DNA from: Rhizoctonia solani
Lineage: Eukaryota; Basidiomycota; Agaricomycetes; Cantharellales; Ceratobasidiaceae
NCBI RefSeq assembly: GCF_016906535.1
Contig: NC_057380.1
Location: 2,035,830 to 2,099,829, forward strand
Direction: 5' to 3'
Length of the DNA: 64,000 nt
Below the pieces are notes generated by a model. The model made no database searches and was not told the DNA's origin. It saw only the letters and a list, made by a program, of their open reading frames with translations. Position 1 is the first letter of the stretch. Each line of letters opens with the position of its first letter. Both the position numbers and the translations under genes were made by a program. Below are positions 19,398 to 30,557 of the stretch, one piece after another.

Positions 19398-20913
19398 TGT
19401 TAAGAGTCGTGTAAGTACAGGAGTAAGAAAGAATTACTATATACAAAATGTATATGGGAATAACTAAGAACTAGTATTAAGAATCAGAATATATGCACAG
19501 AATATATGCACAATATAGGCTAGGTTATCAGGAATAACAACTCCTAACAAATAGTCTAGCAACTATGAAGTGCAGGTGGTTGGTTATGTATAGTACCTTA
19601 GATGTTACTTAAGCCTAAGTGACCAAGGGTATGTATACTTAAGGTCTCTAGGATAGTACCTTAAGTAAGAGGGTTACCTGACTAATGTACAGGATTTATA
19701 GGATTTGCCTAATAAGTATAGGACTTATATATGCTTAAGTAAGACTTAAGACTTATGGGGTTTACCTAAAATATATCTAGGATTTATGAGATATTGTAGA
19801 TAAAGCTATCTACAATATAAGGGGTATGGTGGATTGAAACACTATCACTCAATCACAACAATCCTTACAGTATCGTCGCACTATACTCAATGTTGAACTC
19901 AACAACTGTGACAGTCAAGGGGCACAGGGTCGCAGTAAGTACACTAATAGGTTACCCTGTGTCTGTTGGGACTGGCCTATGGTCTTAGTGCGCCAAATAA
20001 CCTCCTATGCTATTTACAGTGAGTCAATCACTAAAGTAAATGCGCAGATAAGCTGTTAAAGGCTTGTGTGTATATGTCAATATATAAGAGTGGATAAATG
20101 GATGCATTAGAAGCGTCTTCACAGGGTCCTTTTATACCCTGAGAAGGCGCACAAACAAGTATATACATGATTGATACCAAGAGGGGGTACAGGAGGTACA
20201 TGTGGCAACTGAAACACTTGAGGGAGCCATACTTGGTACATAGTAAACAAACAACAGATCCTAATATTTGCCCCAAGGCAATGTTTGCCCCAAGGCAGTA
20301 TTTACCTGTGTGGGTCCTTAGATGTCCCAAGGCTAAGTGTTTCATCCTTGGAGTAAACAGTCCCAAAGGTAGGATACCTCTGCATTGGGTACTTACAGTA
20401 AATGGGGCATAACTCTACCAAATGTTGTCCGTTTTGGGAGTTTGACCCAGCGTTCTGGAGCGCACAAACATGCGCACCTAAGCGCAAGCGATTCGGCAGT
20501 GTGGGATGCCCGGGTGATGGAGAAAAGGCGCATTTAGTGCGTCGGCGCTTAAGGGCTGATTAAGCGCCGGAGCACTTGCCTATGCGACAGGGGGGACCCT
20601 GAATATTTCTGTGTGTAGCCACAAGATAGAATCTTGAATAATAAATACTACAAACAAGAGAAATATTACTTGTTACTGTTTATCTACTCAGCTGAATTAT
20701 ATATATTTAAATGAGTGAGAAAACAGCATATATGCAAAAGGCATTGCATATTAAGGGTATTCCTGAGCTTTGTAGGTTTTGTAAAGGTCACTATTGGATA
20801 GAGGGACCTTGAAAACCTTAGTTCGCATCTTTATCTCATTTATTTACTGTGAGATTACTAGTGTAATTAATAAAATAAGTACAGATTAAAGAAGAAATGT
20901 CATATCCATAACA
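19398..20913 (-). repeat. E1 5' LTR (about 1.5 kb)
   Basis: It begins TGTTAAGAGTCG next to the primer site and ends ATCCATAACA, matching the terminal CCATAACA of the E2 LTR. Overall sequence is otherwise different from E2. It contains the inverted-repeat block GTCGGCGCTTAAGG...TTAAGCGCCGG at about 20541-20570. Its outer border cuts into the inverted copy of gene A. Confidence 0.85.
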
Positions 20914-21758
20914 TCCGGCGTCTTTCTCAGCCGACGACTTTGCGCGTTTCTGGATCCTGGAAGTATTGGCGCAGGAGGATGCATGGGATAACTCGGAACT
21001 TCTGATTTTGGCTGCAATAGGACCTATAAAACTATGTAAGCGGCTGAATCCTGTGTTAGTACTGACAAGTCTTATACCTTTTCGCCTTCGAGGAGAACCC
21101 AACACTTCATTGCCTCCTTCCTTGTCGTCCGAGCTTGAGTCCGCCTCCAAACCACCCTCGCCTCCGCCTTCGTCCTTGCTCTCGTCATTTCTCTGCAAAC
21201 TCTCTGTGTGTTTGGCGGAGTTCGTGCCCACAACCTTGTTAAACACTGGTCTACTCGTTGTAACTAGCATACATGGTAAGCAAAACACAAAATATAATCA
21301 CATTAGATACTTACTACTCCCCTCCATCGGAGAATCCGAGTCTTCAACATCAGCATCGCATATACCTCGTAGGTTGTGCCTTGGCGCGGAAGCTATGATC
21401 TTTAGGTAAGCAAAGTAATCGGTACTTGTGTGCGACTCACCAGGCTCCAAGTCTAGGACTCAAACGTTCTTCTTGAACACAAACGAGCTCCTTCGCGTAC
21501 CATTCTTGCGCCCAGTACCCGGCGTTGGGTAAGCAAAGGACGGGGGGACATCTTGGGACCGGGTAAGCCTTGATTCATGCGCATACATTTGTACTGACGT
21601 CTCCCTAACCCCAATGCTGAACTTGATTCTCGGTCAATGCTTGCGCGCCCAGGGTTGCGCAAACGCACTTGCAAAGTCGACGGTGATCTAGAGGCCAACC
21701 TTCGGGGGGCGCTAGGTGGTAGCACGGGGTCTTTGGATATAGATGCCCTTTCAGACAT
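20914..21758 (-). pseudogene. Inverted 5' fragment of gene A
   Basis: From ATG 21758 the minus strand repeats the start of gene A (MSERASISKDPVLPPS), and later the exon ending in DSSSDDKEGGNEVLGSPRRRK. In that later exon this copy is in frame where the right copy (about 22830) has lost a base. In an upstream exon, however, it has a stop (CGA to TGA near 21465) where the right copy reads on. Neither copy is therefore clearly the intact one. It is cut by the E1 LTR. It reads as a duplicated fragment, not a gene of its own. Confidence 0.6.
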
Positions 21759-21791
21759 TGCAACGTAACAAGTGTACTGAGGAATCCCGAG
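20914..21791 (-). repeat. Left arm of 0.88-kb inverted repeat
   Basis: Near-identical in reverse complement to 22228-23104, with scattered substitutions and 1-2 nt indels. It contains the 5' exons of gene A in inverted orientation. The left limit shown is where E1 inserted; the homology stops there because the LTR begins. Confidence 0.9.
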
Positions 21792-22101
21792 GTTGATGGT
21801 AGTAGGTGTTTGGGTGAGTACCCTGAAATTTGCAGCTTCTGACGCACTGACCAGCATACCAAACAACGCGCACACGTCCCCCTTCTGGGAGAGGGTGGGC
21901 GCATCCTATTTAGGTGTTGAAGAGTAATGGATTGAAATGTAACGATGAAACAATTATGTATGTAATCAAATAAATATATTCAATTTATCCCAAAGAAACG
22001 AAAGGCCCAAAGTGTATATATACATCGGGCCCAGGCATTGCAGAGATATTGTCCCAATGGACCAGCATTTGTATCCCAACAATCGACAAATGCTGGACAG
22101 C
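21792..22101. other. Spacer between the inverted arms
   Basis: About 310 bp with no convincing gene. Close to 21873-21905 there is a C-run/G-run word (TCCCCCTTCTGGGAGAGGG). It vaguely resembles the inverse of the hairpin end at 22180-22227, so it may be a decayed other end of a short element. Confidence 0.35.
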
Positions 22102-22227
22102 CTGGTCTATTACTGTACCAAACGCGACAAAAAAGTCCAGTTCAAGCCTCGGCAAAGGCTGGACACGTGCCGTCCAAGTCCCGTGCCCGCCGCACACCCT
22201 TTGTCAAAAAGGGGGTGAAGTCCTGTG
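22102..22227 (+). repeat. 126-bp repeat with terminal hairpin, copy 1
   Basis: It matches 42159-42286 in the same orientation, most strongly over the last 70 bp (GTCCAAGTCCCGTGCCCGCC then GCACACCCTTTGTC and GGGGGTGAAGTCCTGTG). CACCCTTTGTC and AAAAAGGGGGTG can pair as an imperfect hairpin 10 bp from the end. Homology to the left inverted arm starts exactly after it, so it looks like the end of a mobile element. Confidence 0.6.
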
Positions 22228-23104
22228 CTCGGGATTCCTCAGTACACTTGTTACGTTGCAATGTCTGAAAGGGCATCTATATCCAAAGACCCTGTGCTAC
22301 CACCTAGCGCCCCCCGAAGGTTGGCCTCTAGATCACCGTTGACTTCGCGAGTGCGTTTGCGCAACCCTGGGCGCGCAAGCATTGACCGAGAATCAAGTTC
22401 AGCATTGGGGTTAGGGAGACGTAAGTACAAATGTATGCGCATGAATCAAGGCTTACCCGGTCCCAAGATGTCCCCCCATCCTTTGCTTACCCAACGCCGG
22501 GTACTGGGCGCAAGAATGGTACGCAAAGGAGCTTGTTTGTGTTCAAGAAGAACGTTCGAGTCCTAGACTTGGAGCCTGGTGAGTCGCACACAAGTACCGA
22601 CTACTTTGCTTACCTAAAGATTGTAGCTTCCGCGCCAAGGCACGACCTACAAGGTATATGCAATGCCAATGTCAAAGACTCGGATTCTCCGACGGAGGGG
22701 AGTAGTAAGTATCTAATGTGATTATATTTTGTGTTTTGCTTACCATGTATGCTAGTTACAACGAGTAGACCGGTGTTTAGCAAGGTCGTGGGCACAAACT
22801 CCGCCAAAGACACAGAGAGTTTGCAGAGAAATGACAAAGCGAGGACAAAGGCGGAGGCAAGGGTGGTTCGGAGGCGGACTCAAACTCGGACGACAAGGAA
22901 GGAGGCGACGAAGTGTTGGGTTCTCCTCGAAGGCGAAAAGGTATAAGACTTGTCAGTACTAACACAGGATTCAGCCGCTTACATAGCTTTATAGGTCCTA
23001 TTTCAGCCAAAATCAGAAGTTCCTAGTTATCCCATGCATCCTCCTGCGCCAATACTTCCAGGAGCCAGAAACGCGCAAAGTTGTTGGCTGAGAAAGACGC
23101 CGGA
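22228..23104 (+). repeat. Right arm of 0.88-kb inverted repeat
   Basis: Reverse complement of 20914-21791, starting at CTCGGGATTCCTCAG and ending at GACGCCGGA. Here the copy is attached to the rest of gene A. Confidence 0.9.
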
Positions 23105-24870
23105 TTTGAGCAACACCGGCAAATGGTTATATCTGTAAGTTTATCAGCTAGTTTTAGAATAAGGACTTACTGTTACAATAGAGCCACGCCCTCAAATCCA
23201 TGCTCGATTTATGCGCCTTAAATCAAGCAAATGATGCCGGCGAGCTTGTAGCAAAGTTCGACGACGCTGGCAAGGCTGTCTGGTTTGTTAACGGGATTCT
23301 CGTCCCGCATTTTGATCGTGGGTTCGACAAAGAGTGGGAAAAATGGGGGACGAGCGCCATAGATGTGATACGCGACCAGAGCCGCTGGGACCCTTCCGAC
23401 GTCAAGTACTTGGAGTCTGTGACCAATGCCAAATGGAGAGTTGTTGTTAAAAATGGGGTCTATGCGACAATGCTTCGTGTTTGGAAGAAGTACCAGGGAG
23501 ATGCAGGCGAAGGGCGGGAGTGGTTGGATAAACGCAGGATGTTGAACAGACGTCAATCCCGGAAGGATGCGGTGAGTACCAAGCTTTTTCCATTGAGTAA
23601 TTATACTTACGCTTGTGGCAGAAAGCTAAAAGTCGCATGGCAGCGCTCAAAGGATCGGGACTTGAAGTCGGGGATTCGAATTTACCGGCGATCCCGGTTT
23701 TCAATCGTCCAAATATTCAGACCCGGACGATCAGAGCCGCCGTGTTGTTCAGGAACCCAAGTACCGAGTCGCAAAGGTTAGTAACAAGTAACTATTTAGG
23801 GTTTGAGTTACAAACACTAACCTTTGCTCAGCTTGTCCAATTTTTGGGGGCGCTTGATATCGCATACAAAGACAACAAGAAACGATGCGGAAATCAAAAG
23901 GTCACGCGCCGGGATTTTGATAAGGTCAATAACAACGTACCTAAGCTCAAGAAAGGGAAGATACCAGCTTGGGCTGTTGACAAGGAATGGGAACGCACGA
24001 ACCCAAAAGCATGCAAACAATTGGCTAAGCGAATTGACTCGGACCTAGACGAAATCCCCCAAGAAGAAAAATTCAACAAATTTATTGATCGGTACACACC
24101 TCAACCACGGGAGTATCTGTCCCCTTTGCCATTGCCATTGCCATTGCCATCGCCATCCCCCTTGCCATCCCCCTTGCCTTCCAGGTCCAACGCTCCAGCC
24201 GATACCCCTGTTCCCTCTATTACGTTAGCTACGCAGAGCCGGGTCATTGAAGCGGCCCCAGTTACGACACCTACTCTTCTTGCTGCCGACATATGCCATC
24301 CCCCTGGAAATGCAGTGTGTCAGCCCCCTTTGGATGTGCCTACAGCTTTGTTAGTCGCCCCCAGTCATGCCCCCGGGTCTGGTCAGTCATGGGGTACAGC
24401 AATGCACACCGGTGCGTCAATGGGGTTTGGCACCAATGTAGCCTCTGCGGCTCCAAAAGCACCAACATTTTCCCAGCCTGCGTTCCCGCACTATGGTCAG
24501 TTAGGCGGGGCTGCATATATGCCACACAACGTATTGCCGATAGGGTACCAACCAGGTTTTCAGCCTGGATATCTATATGGACAGCCCGGCAGGAACGGAG
24601 GTACTCAAGCCCATATTCCAATTGGTAAGCTGAATATTTATGCGTCAGGTAAAACACTTATCTTTATATTTTAGACCCTGCTCTTCAAGGTGAGACAAGT
24701 GGTCGCTTGTATCCCTTGAACAGTATGCCTCCACCACCAGAGCTTCATGAACAAGAAGCTGCCGCCGCGCAATACAGCCTGACTGCGCAGCCAAATATAC
24801 CGGGCCAAATCAACCATCAAACACCAGACCCTGGGCAACCAAAGCGCGCAAATCAAGCGTGGCAAGTAGC

Positions 24871-24875
24871 AGCGG
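24871..24875. repeat. Target-site duplication AGCGG, left copy (E3)
   Basis: AGCGG precedes the TGTTGTAC border of the left LTR and recurs at 31119-31123 after the TAACA border of the right LTR. Confidence 0.92.
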
Positions 24876-25436
24876 TGTTGTACACCACTGTAATGTGGGT
24901 ACTTGCTAGTGGCGGGCGCTTAAGGCCGTAACTAATACAACACTGCTTATCTAATCTACTGTATCTAAGGCTATTCTACGGGTTGCGTAAGGCAACGTTC
25001 TACTATCTACTGGCAAAGGGGGCTTAGCCCGGGAGGTGTGGTGAGCGTAATAAGCGGGGTTAACTTCTGGACTACTGGGGGCCGGCTACTTAGCTGGCTG
25101 GGGGTGTTCCTCCTCAATGGTATGAGACAAGGTAAAATCGACTTGGTGTCTCCAAGCGATTTCCCTGCTGTATATATAGACAAAGCACACTATCTACATG
25201 GTCTGTGCGCGTGAGAGAAAGAAGTAACTAAGACAAATGAGAAGCGTGCTGCGGGCTGCGCAGAAGCGTGGATTTTCTCCTAAGCGCCCTTGGCACGGCA
25301 TCTCGGCGCGGCATCTCGGCATAATAAGCGCCGAGATCACGTGATCGAAAAACAAAAGATATCAAGTCCATAAAAAATACTAAAAATATCAGAAAAATCG
25401 TGCGAGTCCAATGGTATATGTTAGGAGGTTATAACA
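24876..25436 (-). repeat. E3 3' LTR (561 bp)
   Basis: Bounded by TGTTGTACACC and GGTTATAACA on the plus strand. It carries TATATATA (about 25171-25178), the 13-mer GTAAAATCGACTT (about 25132-25144) and the GATCACGTGATC palindrome near 25336, as do the LTRs of E4 and E6. Confidence 0.94.
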
Positions 25437-25450
25437 TTGCCCCCCCCTTA
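25437..25450 (-). other. E3 polypurine tract
   Basis: The minus strand reads AAGGGGGGGGCAA directly before the 3' LTR and just after the pol stop codon. E4 has the same tract at 39157-39170. Confidence 0.85.
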
Positions 25451-28400
25451 AAGGCTCTTGGCGGAGTCACGAGCCTTTTTCAGTTGTGACTTGTTGAATC
25501 GTTGGATTTCCTCTTGGCTGTGCTCTAGGAGTTCTTCTGGTTCCCAGGAATTGTCTTCCGGGCCATAACCCTTCCATTTGATTAGGTAGAACCATTTTCC
25601 CCGTTGTCTTTTGGAATCGATAATTTGTTCCACCTCATACTCTTCTTCCCCTTCTATTGTTTCAGGAGGGGGTTTTTCTGGAAATGGTTGACTTGGGGAT
25701 ATGTGTACCCTGGATAACAAACCCACATAGAATACGTTGTGGATTTTTAGGGTTTCCGGCAGTTTGAGGCGGTACGTGTGACTGGATACCTTCTCTAATA
25801 CCTCAAAGGGGCCTAGGCACTTGGGGTCTAACTTGTTGGAATTTGTCCTAAGTTCTACGTTTTTTCCATCTAACCAGACTTTTTCCCCTATTGAATATTC
25901 CGGGACTGTTCCTTTATCCCTTGTCATCCGTTCCTTGCTCATTCTAAGGGCTGCTTCGGCTTCCTTCCATTCCTGGCTAGGGTATCTGCCACAAGGTCTG
26001 CTTCTGGGATGTTTGCAGGGGTGTTTGACAAATTCATGATTGGGTTTCTACCATAAATTAATTCGAACGGGGTTTTTCCAGTAGCTGAATGCTTGGCGTT
26101 GTTATAGGCATACTCCGCAAGTGGTAACCACTTAACCCAATCTGAATGATCTGCTGCTACATAAGACCTTAGGTAGAACTTGATAAATTGGTTGACACGT
26201 TCCGTCTGGCCGTCTGATTCAGGGTGGTAGGCCAAGGAGAAGGAAGGTTTAATCCCTAATCGTTGGTAGAGGGCCCTAAGGAATTTCCCTGTGAATGTAG
26301 TCCCTTGATCTGATATAGTTTTGACGGGGAGCCCATGAAGTTTCCAGATGTGGGAGACAAAGAGATCAGCCAAGCCCTTTGCTGAAACCTTTTTCGAGGT
26401 AGGGATGAAGTGGCCTAATTTGGAGAACGAATCAATGACTACCAGGATTGCATCATGTCCTTCTGACTTGGGAAAACCCGTGATGAAGTCATAGGAGATA
26501 GTGTGAAATGGAAAGGGGGGAACTTCTAAGGGTTTTAGGGCTATGACCGGGTTGTGGGCACGACGATTGGCGGACAAGTGGGGCAGCATTCACCCATTCT
26601 TGGCGGATGACTTCATTCCCGGCCACCAGTAGTTGCGGCTCAAGAGCTCCAGGGTCCTTTGTTGGCCTGGGTGACCCGCTAGTGGGGAGTCATGGAATTC
26701 CCTGAGTAATCGTTCCTTCAGGGCTTCTGAGTCCGGAACCACAAGTTTCCCTCGATACCATAGTAGGTCTTCCTCCCAGTCGTAGTCTCTGTAAGCCTTC
26801 CGAATGGAGGGGGGAGCGTTATCCGCGTCTTCAGTTAGGAATTGGATGATAGGCTCAAGGGATGGATCTTCCCTTAGCTTGGAGCGTATTTCTGTGACAA
26901 TTTCCAGTTCCTCTTCTGATGTATTGGCAAAGACCTCTGCGGGGAGCATTACCTCTGGTTCTGGTGATGTATCAACGTAGTCCAATCGTCTGGACAGGGC
27001 GTCTGGTTTCCCTGATTGCTTTCCTGGGCGATAGTGGATCTCAAAGTTGAAATTGCTCAGGAATATGCGCCATTGGGCATGCCTCCGGTTAAATGTTTGT
27101 GCCTGCATCCAATACTCCAGATTCCTATGATCCGTGAAGACCTGTACCGGTTTGTCCGTTGCTTCCAAGAATATCCTCCATTCCTCTAGCGCTTTGATGA
27201 TGGCCAGGAGCTCCTTATCGTGGGTGTTGTAATTGGCTTCTGCTCCTGAGAAGGACTTGGACATATAGGCAATGGGATGCAGCCGGTTATCTGGACCTCT
27301 TTGACTCAAGATGGCGCCCATCGCTACTCCCGAAGCGTCTGTTTCCAGGTAGTAGGGGAGCTCGGGATTGGAGTGGATCAGGACCGGGGATTGAGTGACC
27401 AATGCCTTTAATTCCTTGAACGCAGTTTCCTCTGAATTTCCCCATGACCAAGGGGATTCCTTCTTTGTGAGATTATGGAGGGGGCGTGCTACCGTACTGA
27501 AATTGGGGATGAACCGTTGAAGGTAATTAACAAACCCTAAGAAGGCCTGGACCTGTTTGACCGTCTTAGGTGTGGGCCACGTAGTAACGGCTTCGATCTT
27601 CTTCTGGTCCATGGAGAAGCCGGCGGGGGAGATAACAATACCAAGGTAATCTACCGTGGTGACGTGGAAGTGGCACTTGGATAGTTTGCAGAATAGTTGA
27701 TTCTTCAATAGCCAGGACAGGACTTCCCTGACATGAGATGGGTGTTCTTTGGGGTTTTCAGAGAAGATCAAAATATCATCCAAGTATATCACCACGGTGA
27801 CGTCGATGAGGTCCCTAAACAAGTCATTCATGAAATGCTGGAAGGCGGCAGGGGCGTTGGTGAGGCCAAATGGCATTACCAGGTATTCGAATAGCCCGTA
27901 TTTGGTTCTGAATGCCGTTTTCCATTCATCTCCTTCTCTAATCCTGACGTTGTTGTAACCCCATCGTAGATCCAGTTTGGTAAACAGTTTTGCATTCCTA
28001 AGCTTGGCCATTAAGTCATCTTGCCTGGGAAGAGGGTAGACGTTCTTATGGGTGACATCGTTGAGTTTTCGATAGTCTACTACGAGCCTCAGGGATCCAT
28101 CCGCCTTCTTAACAAACATTACAGGGGCGCCTGCGGAGGAAGTGCTGGGGCGGATCTTGCCCGTTGCTAATTCCTCCTCAATATGTAGTTTAAGCGCCTT
28201 GGATTCTGCGTCCGTCATGCCGTAGATGGGTCCAGGAGTGAGTTTGGCGTCGGGAATTAGGTCAATGGCAATATCATACTCCCTGTGTGGGGGGAGGACC
28301 TTAAATTCCTCTTTGCCAAAGACTTTAGCAAACTCATGGTATTCCGTGGGCAGGTCGGCTAATGGGTTGGGATCTGCTTCTTCTTCTGAGGCTATTTGGG

Positions 28401-28855
28401 CTTGGTCAGGGAATGTGATGGTGCCTTGGGACCAGTCAATAAGAGGTGACTCCTGAGTTAACCATGTCATGCCAAGTATTGCCGGAGTGTTTCCAATGGG
28501 ACAGACCAGGAAGGGAATGGTATGTGGGTGGCCATTGGCCAAAACCGCGAGTTGTACCTGGTGCCATATGCGACCAGTCTGGGATATTGTACCATCTAGC
28601 ATTCTCACAACTTGTGGATTTTTGAGTTGGGTTTTTGGTATTTTAAGTTTTTCTACTAGGGAAGGGGATATGAAATTGGAAGTGGCTCCTGAATCCACCA
28701 GGGTTTTTATGGGTTCCGTTGGAAAGTCTTGCAGTATCATGTCTAGAAAGAGGAGTGGTTTTTTATTCGAGTCCATAGCAATGTTTACAAACTCAGACAT
28801 AGATACAGTTGATTCTAATTTGGGGACCAAGGTTTTGACGGTAATCCTTGGCCCT
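25448..28855 (-). pseudogene. pol: E3 pol: protease, RT, RNase H, integrase, chromodomain (two frameshifts)
   Basis: From the right the frame shows protease TLVDSGATSNF (about 28690-28720), RT with LVVDYRKLNDV, LRWGYNNVRI and catalytic IYLDDILIF (about 27760-27790), and RNase H with LETDASG and FTDHRNLEYW. The integrase zinc region has H-x-H (HDSPLAGH), but its CxxC is lost from the frame because a frameshift at about 26590 ends it. The core continues in the next frame at 25939-26589 with SYDF, TISDQGTTF and SDGQTERVNQ (D, D, E). A second frameshift near 25940 leads to the last frame, which ends in a chromodomain (YEVEQIIDSKRQ; WFYLIKWKGYGPEDNSWEP). Chromodomains of this group read histone marks to guide integration. 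Pol is -1 relative to gag. E4 shows the same protein uninterrupted. Confidence 0.92.
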
Positions 28856-30104
28856 ACTCTTTTTCCGACTCATCCTGGGCCACCTTGGCCGTTTCCTTGG
28901 GAGTTGCCTTCCAACCATTGGGGCACTGCTTGATTCCATGCCCTTTTTGACTGCATTTGACACATAGTCCTGATGCGCGGCGGCGGTCCCTTTCCTCCGG
29001 GGTGACGTAGTTGGGGTCCTCGGATAGGCAAACCCTAGTGGTGGTGGTGGAAATGGAGGTGGTTGCGGTGACCGGGGATTTGGCAGGAGCCTTTTTGGGG
29101 CGGTTCTCCTCATTTTCGCGGCAAATGTTGTCAATCTTAATAGAGGCCGCAAAAATTGCCTCGAGTTCATCGGGAATACTATCCTTGGTTGATAGCAGTT
29201 CCTTGACCTTCCAGTGGAGGCCTCGCGTGAACTGCGCGATATAGGCCTCCTTGTTCCAGTCCAATTCCGCCATGAGATTGCGGAACTCCGTGACGTACTC
29301 GGAGGTGGTGGTTGTTTGGGAGAGAGCCGCAATTTTTCTAGCGGCAGCTCGCTTGGCGTTGGGGTCGGCAAATGCTTCTTTGAACTTGGCCGTTAAGGCC
29401 TGGATGGTGGTGGGGGGATTGCCTTCGCCCTTGATGATGGCCCCAATGATGGGGAGAGCCCAGTCGGCGGCTTTATCAGTCATATGGTACAGGATCCATA
29501 CAACCATTTGCTCCTCCTCGTCAAATTGGTCCCTATGTAGGGCAACCCAGAGCATCATTCAATCAAGCCACTGAGTGGCCTTGCGTCCCCTGGTATCTCC
29601 CTTGTATGGGTCGGGGAGGTCCATCTTGGGTCTCTTCACGCTGGATCCAGCATCGAAGGGGGTAAGGGACCCAAGGTGCCTTCTAGGCGTTCCTTGAGGC
29701 TCCTTTTTGGGGACCCTTGGTTCTTTGTCTTCCTCCGAGTCAAATCCTGTTCCCTTTGAGGGGCGGAAAGGGGCTTTGAGCCCAGGCCTAACCGTACCTG
29801 GAGTGTGGGCTTCCCCCCCTGAGTGGGTTGGAGGGGTGACAGGCCCAGTCGATGGGCCAGGCTTGGTTTGGGCTCTGCCCTGGTCTTTGTCACCAACGAG
29901 GTCGTTGGTTTCCTTGCATATGGCAACGAGCTGAGTGATTTGCTTGTCCTGTGATTTGATTTGGGCCTGCAAGGACCCGACTTGGTTGGCAAGGGCGTTG
30001 ATAGCCTCGAGGAGAGTGGTAATGGACGGTTCCGGTTCCATTCCGGGCAAGTGTTGCGGAGGGGGTGATGGGCCGCGAGAGGGTGGTTGGGAGCGGGTTG
30101 CCAC
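28856..30104 (-). pseudogene. gag: E3 gag (one in-frame stop)
   Basis: The start ATG is 30104 (MATRSQPPSRGPS). A coiled-coil segment follows (LLEAINALANQVGSLQAQIKS), then a Pro/Gly-rich linker, the capsid (KATQWLD; VVWILYHMTDKAADWALP; FRNLMAELDWNKEAYIAQF; FTRGLHWKVKELL) and a CCHC knuckle (C-VK-C-SQKG-H-GIKQ-C, about 28930-28975). The stop TGA at 29559-29561 replaces an Arg codon that E4 and E6 keep, a single-base change at a site inside the capsid. The natural gag stop is TAG 28856-28858. It is preceded by GGAAAAA, whereas the other three copies have the slippery GGGAAAA. Confidence 0.9.
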
Positions 30105-30542
30105 AGAACATTGAGAGGATCGACTGGGGGGACGGGAGTATGGATGGGGGACGCCAGAGCGTGTGGATGGAATGTTTGGAACGGCGTGGGGGAATAGAGT
30201 GCCTGTGACAGGACTTATGAGCGGTTTTTTGCAGAGTGTGAACGCTAAACCCTTGCGTCAGACACCTAGCGTTGAACTACCCCTACAACAAATCAACAGA
30301 TCTGGCGATCGTGATATGAGCGGGTTTTTAGCAAGCGGTGAATCAGCTGTCTAGGGTCGCTATCTGCTGTGTTCTGGCGAAACACGTGGTATGCGGGCGA
30401 TTAGACACCGTCTGCCTTATAGCAATTTGGTACTATCTGGGACCAACAACTTTTTGATTATTCTAGTCGAAAGGGGAGTCCGTTCAGATATTTTCCCTCG
30501 TGCTAGTACAGGGGCGCTTCTCGTTGTCGATCAAGCCTACAA
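30105..30542 (-). other. E3 leader (untranslated)
   Basis: About 440 bp lie between gag and the primer site. It shares words with the leaders of E4, E5 and E6, such as the block with CACGTG and the TAAGGCAGAC motif. No reading frame is supported. Confidence 0.6.
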
Positions 30543-30555
30543 AAGTCGATTTTAC
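30543..30555 (-). other. E3 self-priming binding site
   Basis: The minus strand reads GTAAAATCGACTT two bases after the 5' LTR. It is exactly complementary to the 13-mer AAGTCGATTTTAC inside the same LTR (plus-strand positions 30814-30826). The 13-mer lies about 30 bp past the TATATATA box, that is, at the expected start of the RNA. Tf1/sushi-type elements prime this way. Confidence 0.75.
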
Positions 30556-30557
30556 AA

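Larger units (their letters stand above)
1..20913 (-). mobile_element. Ty3/gypsy LTR retrotransposon E1 (partial, split by E2)
   Basis: Reading right to left on the minus strand, this element shows a 5' LTR (19398-20913), a primer site (19380-19396), a long degraded gag region, a CCHC knuckle, an aspartic protease, reverse transcriptase, RNase H and an integrase core that runs off the left edge. This order (RT and RNase H before integrase) is that of Ty3/gypsy. The 3' LTR lies outside the window. The RT is interrupted at 2223-13843 by the complete element E2, whose 5-bp target duplication GCTTT lies in the E1 RT coding sequence. Many frame changes and stops in gag show that this copy is dead. 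It sits at the edge of an inverted copy of gene A at 20914, so it inserted into that repeat. The expected target duplication is TCCGG (20914-20918), whose partner is off-window. Confidence 0.9.

Noticed and set aside
22102..22227. Helitron 3' end
   Set aside because: There is a hairpin near the end, but no CTRR terminus, no TC start and no Rep/helicase gene in the window.
22012..22342. Overlapping plus-strand frames across the hairpin repeat and the right arm
   Set aside because: They cross the border of a repeat and read gene A in wrong registers.
24101..24292. Minus-strand frame rich in Gly-Asp-Gly-Asn repeats
   Set aside because: It is the complement of the Pro/Leu/Ser repeat in gene A.
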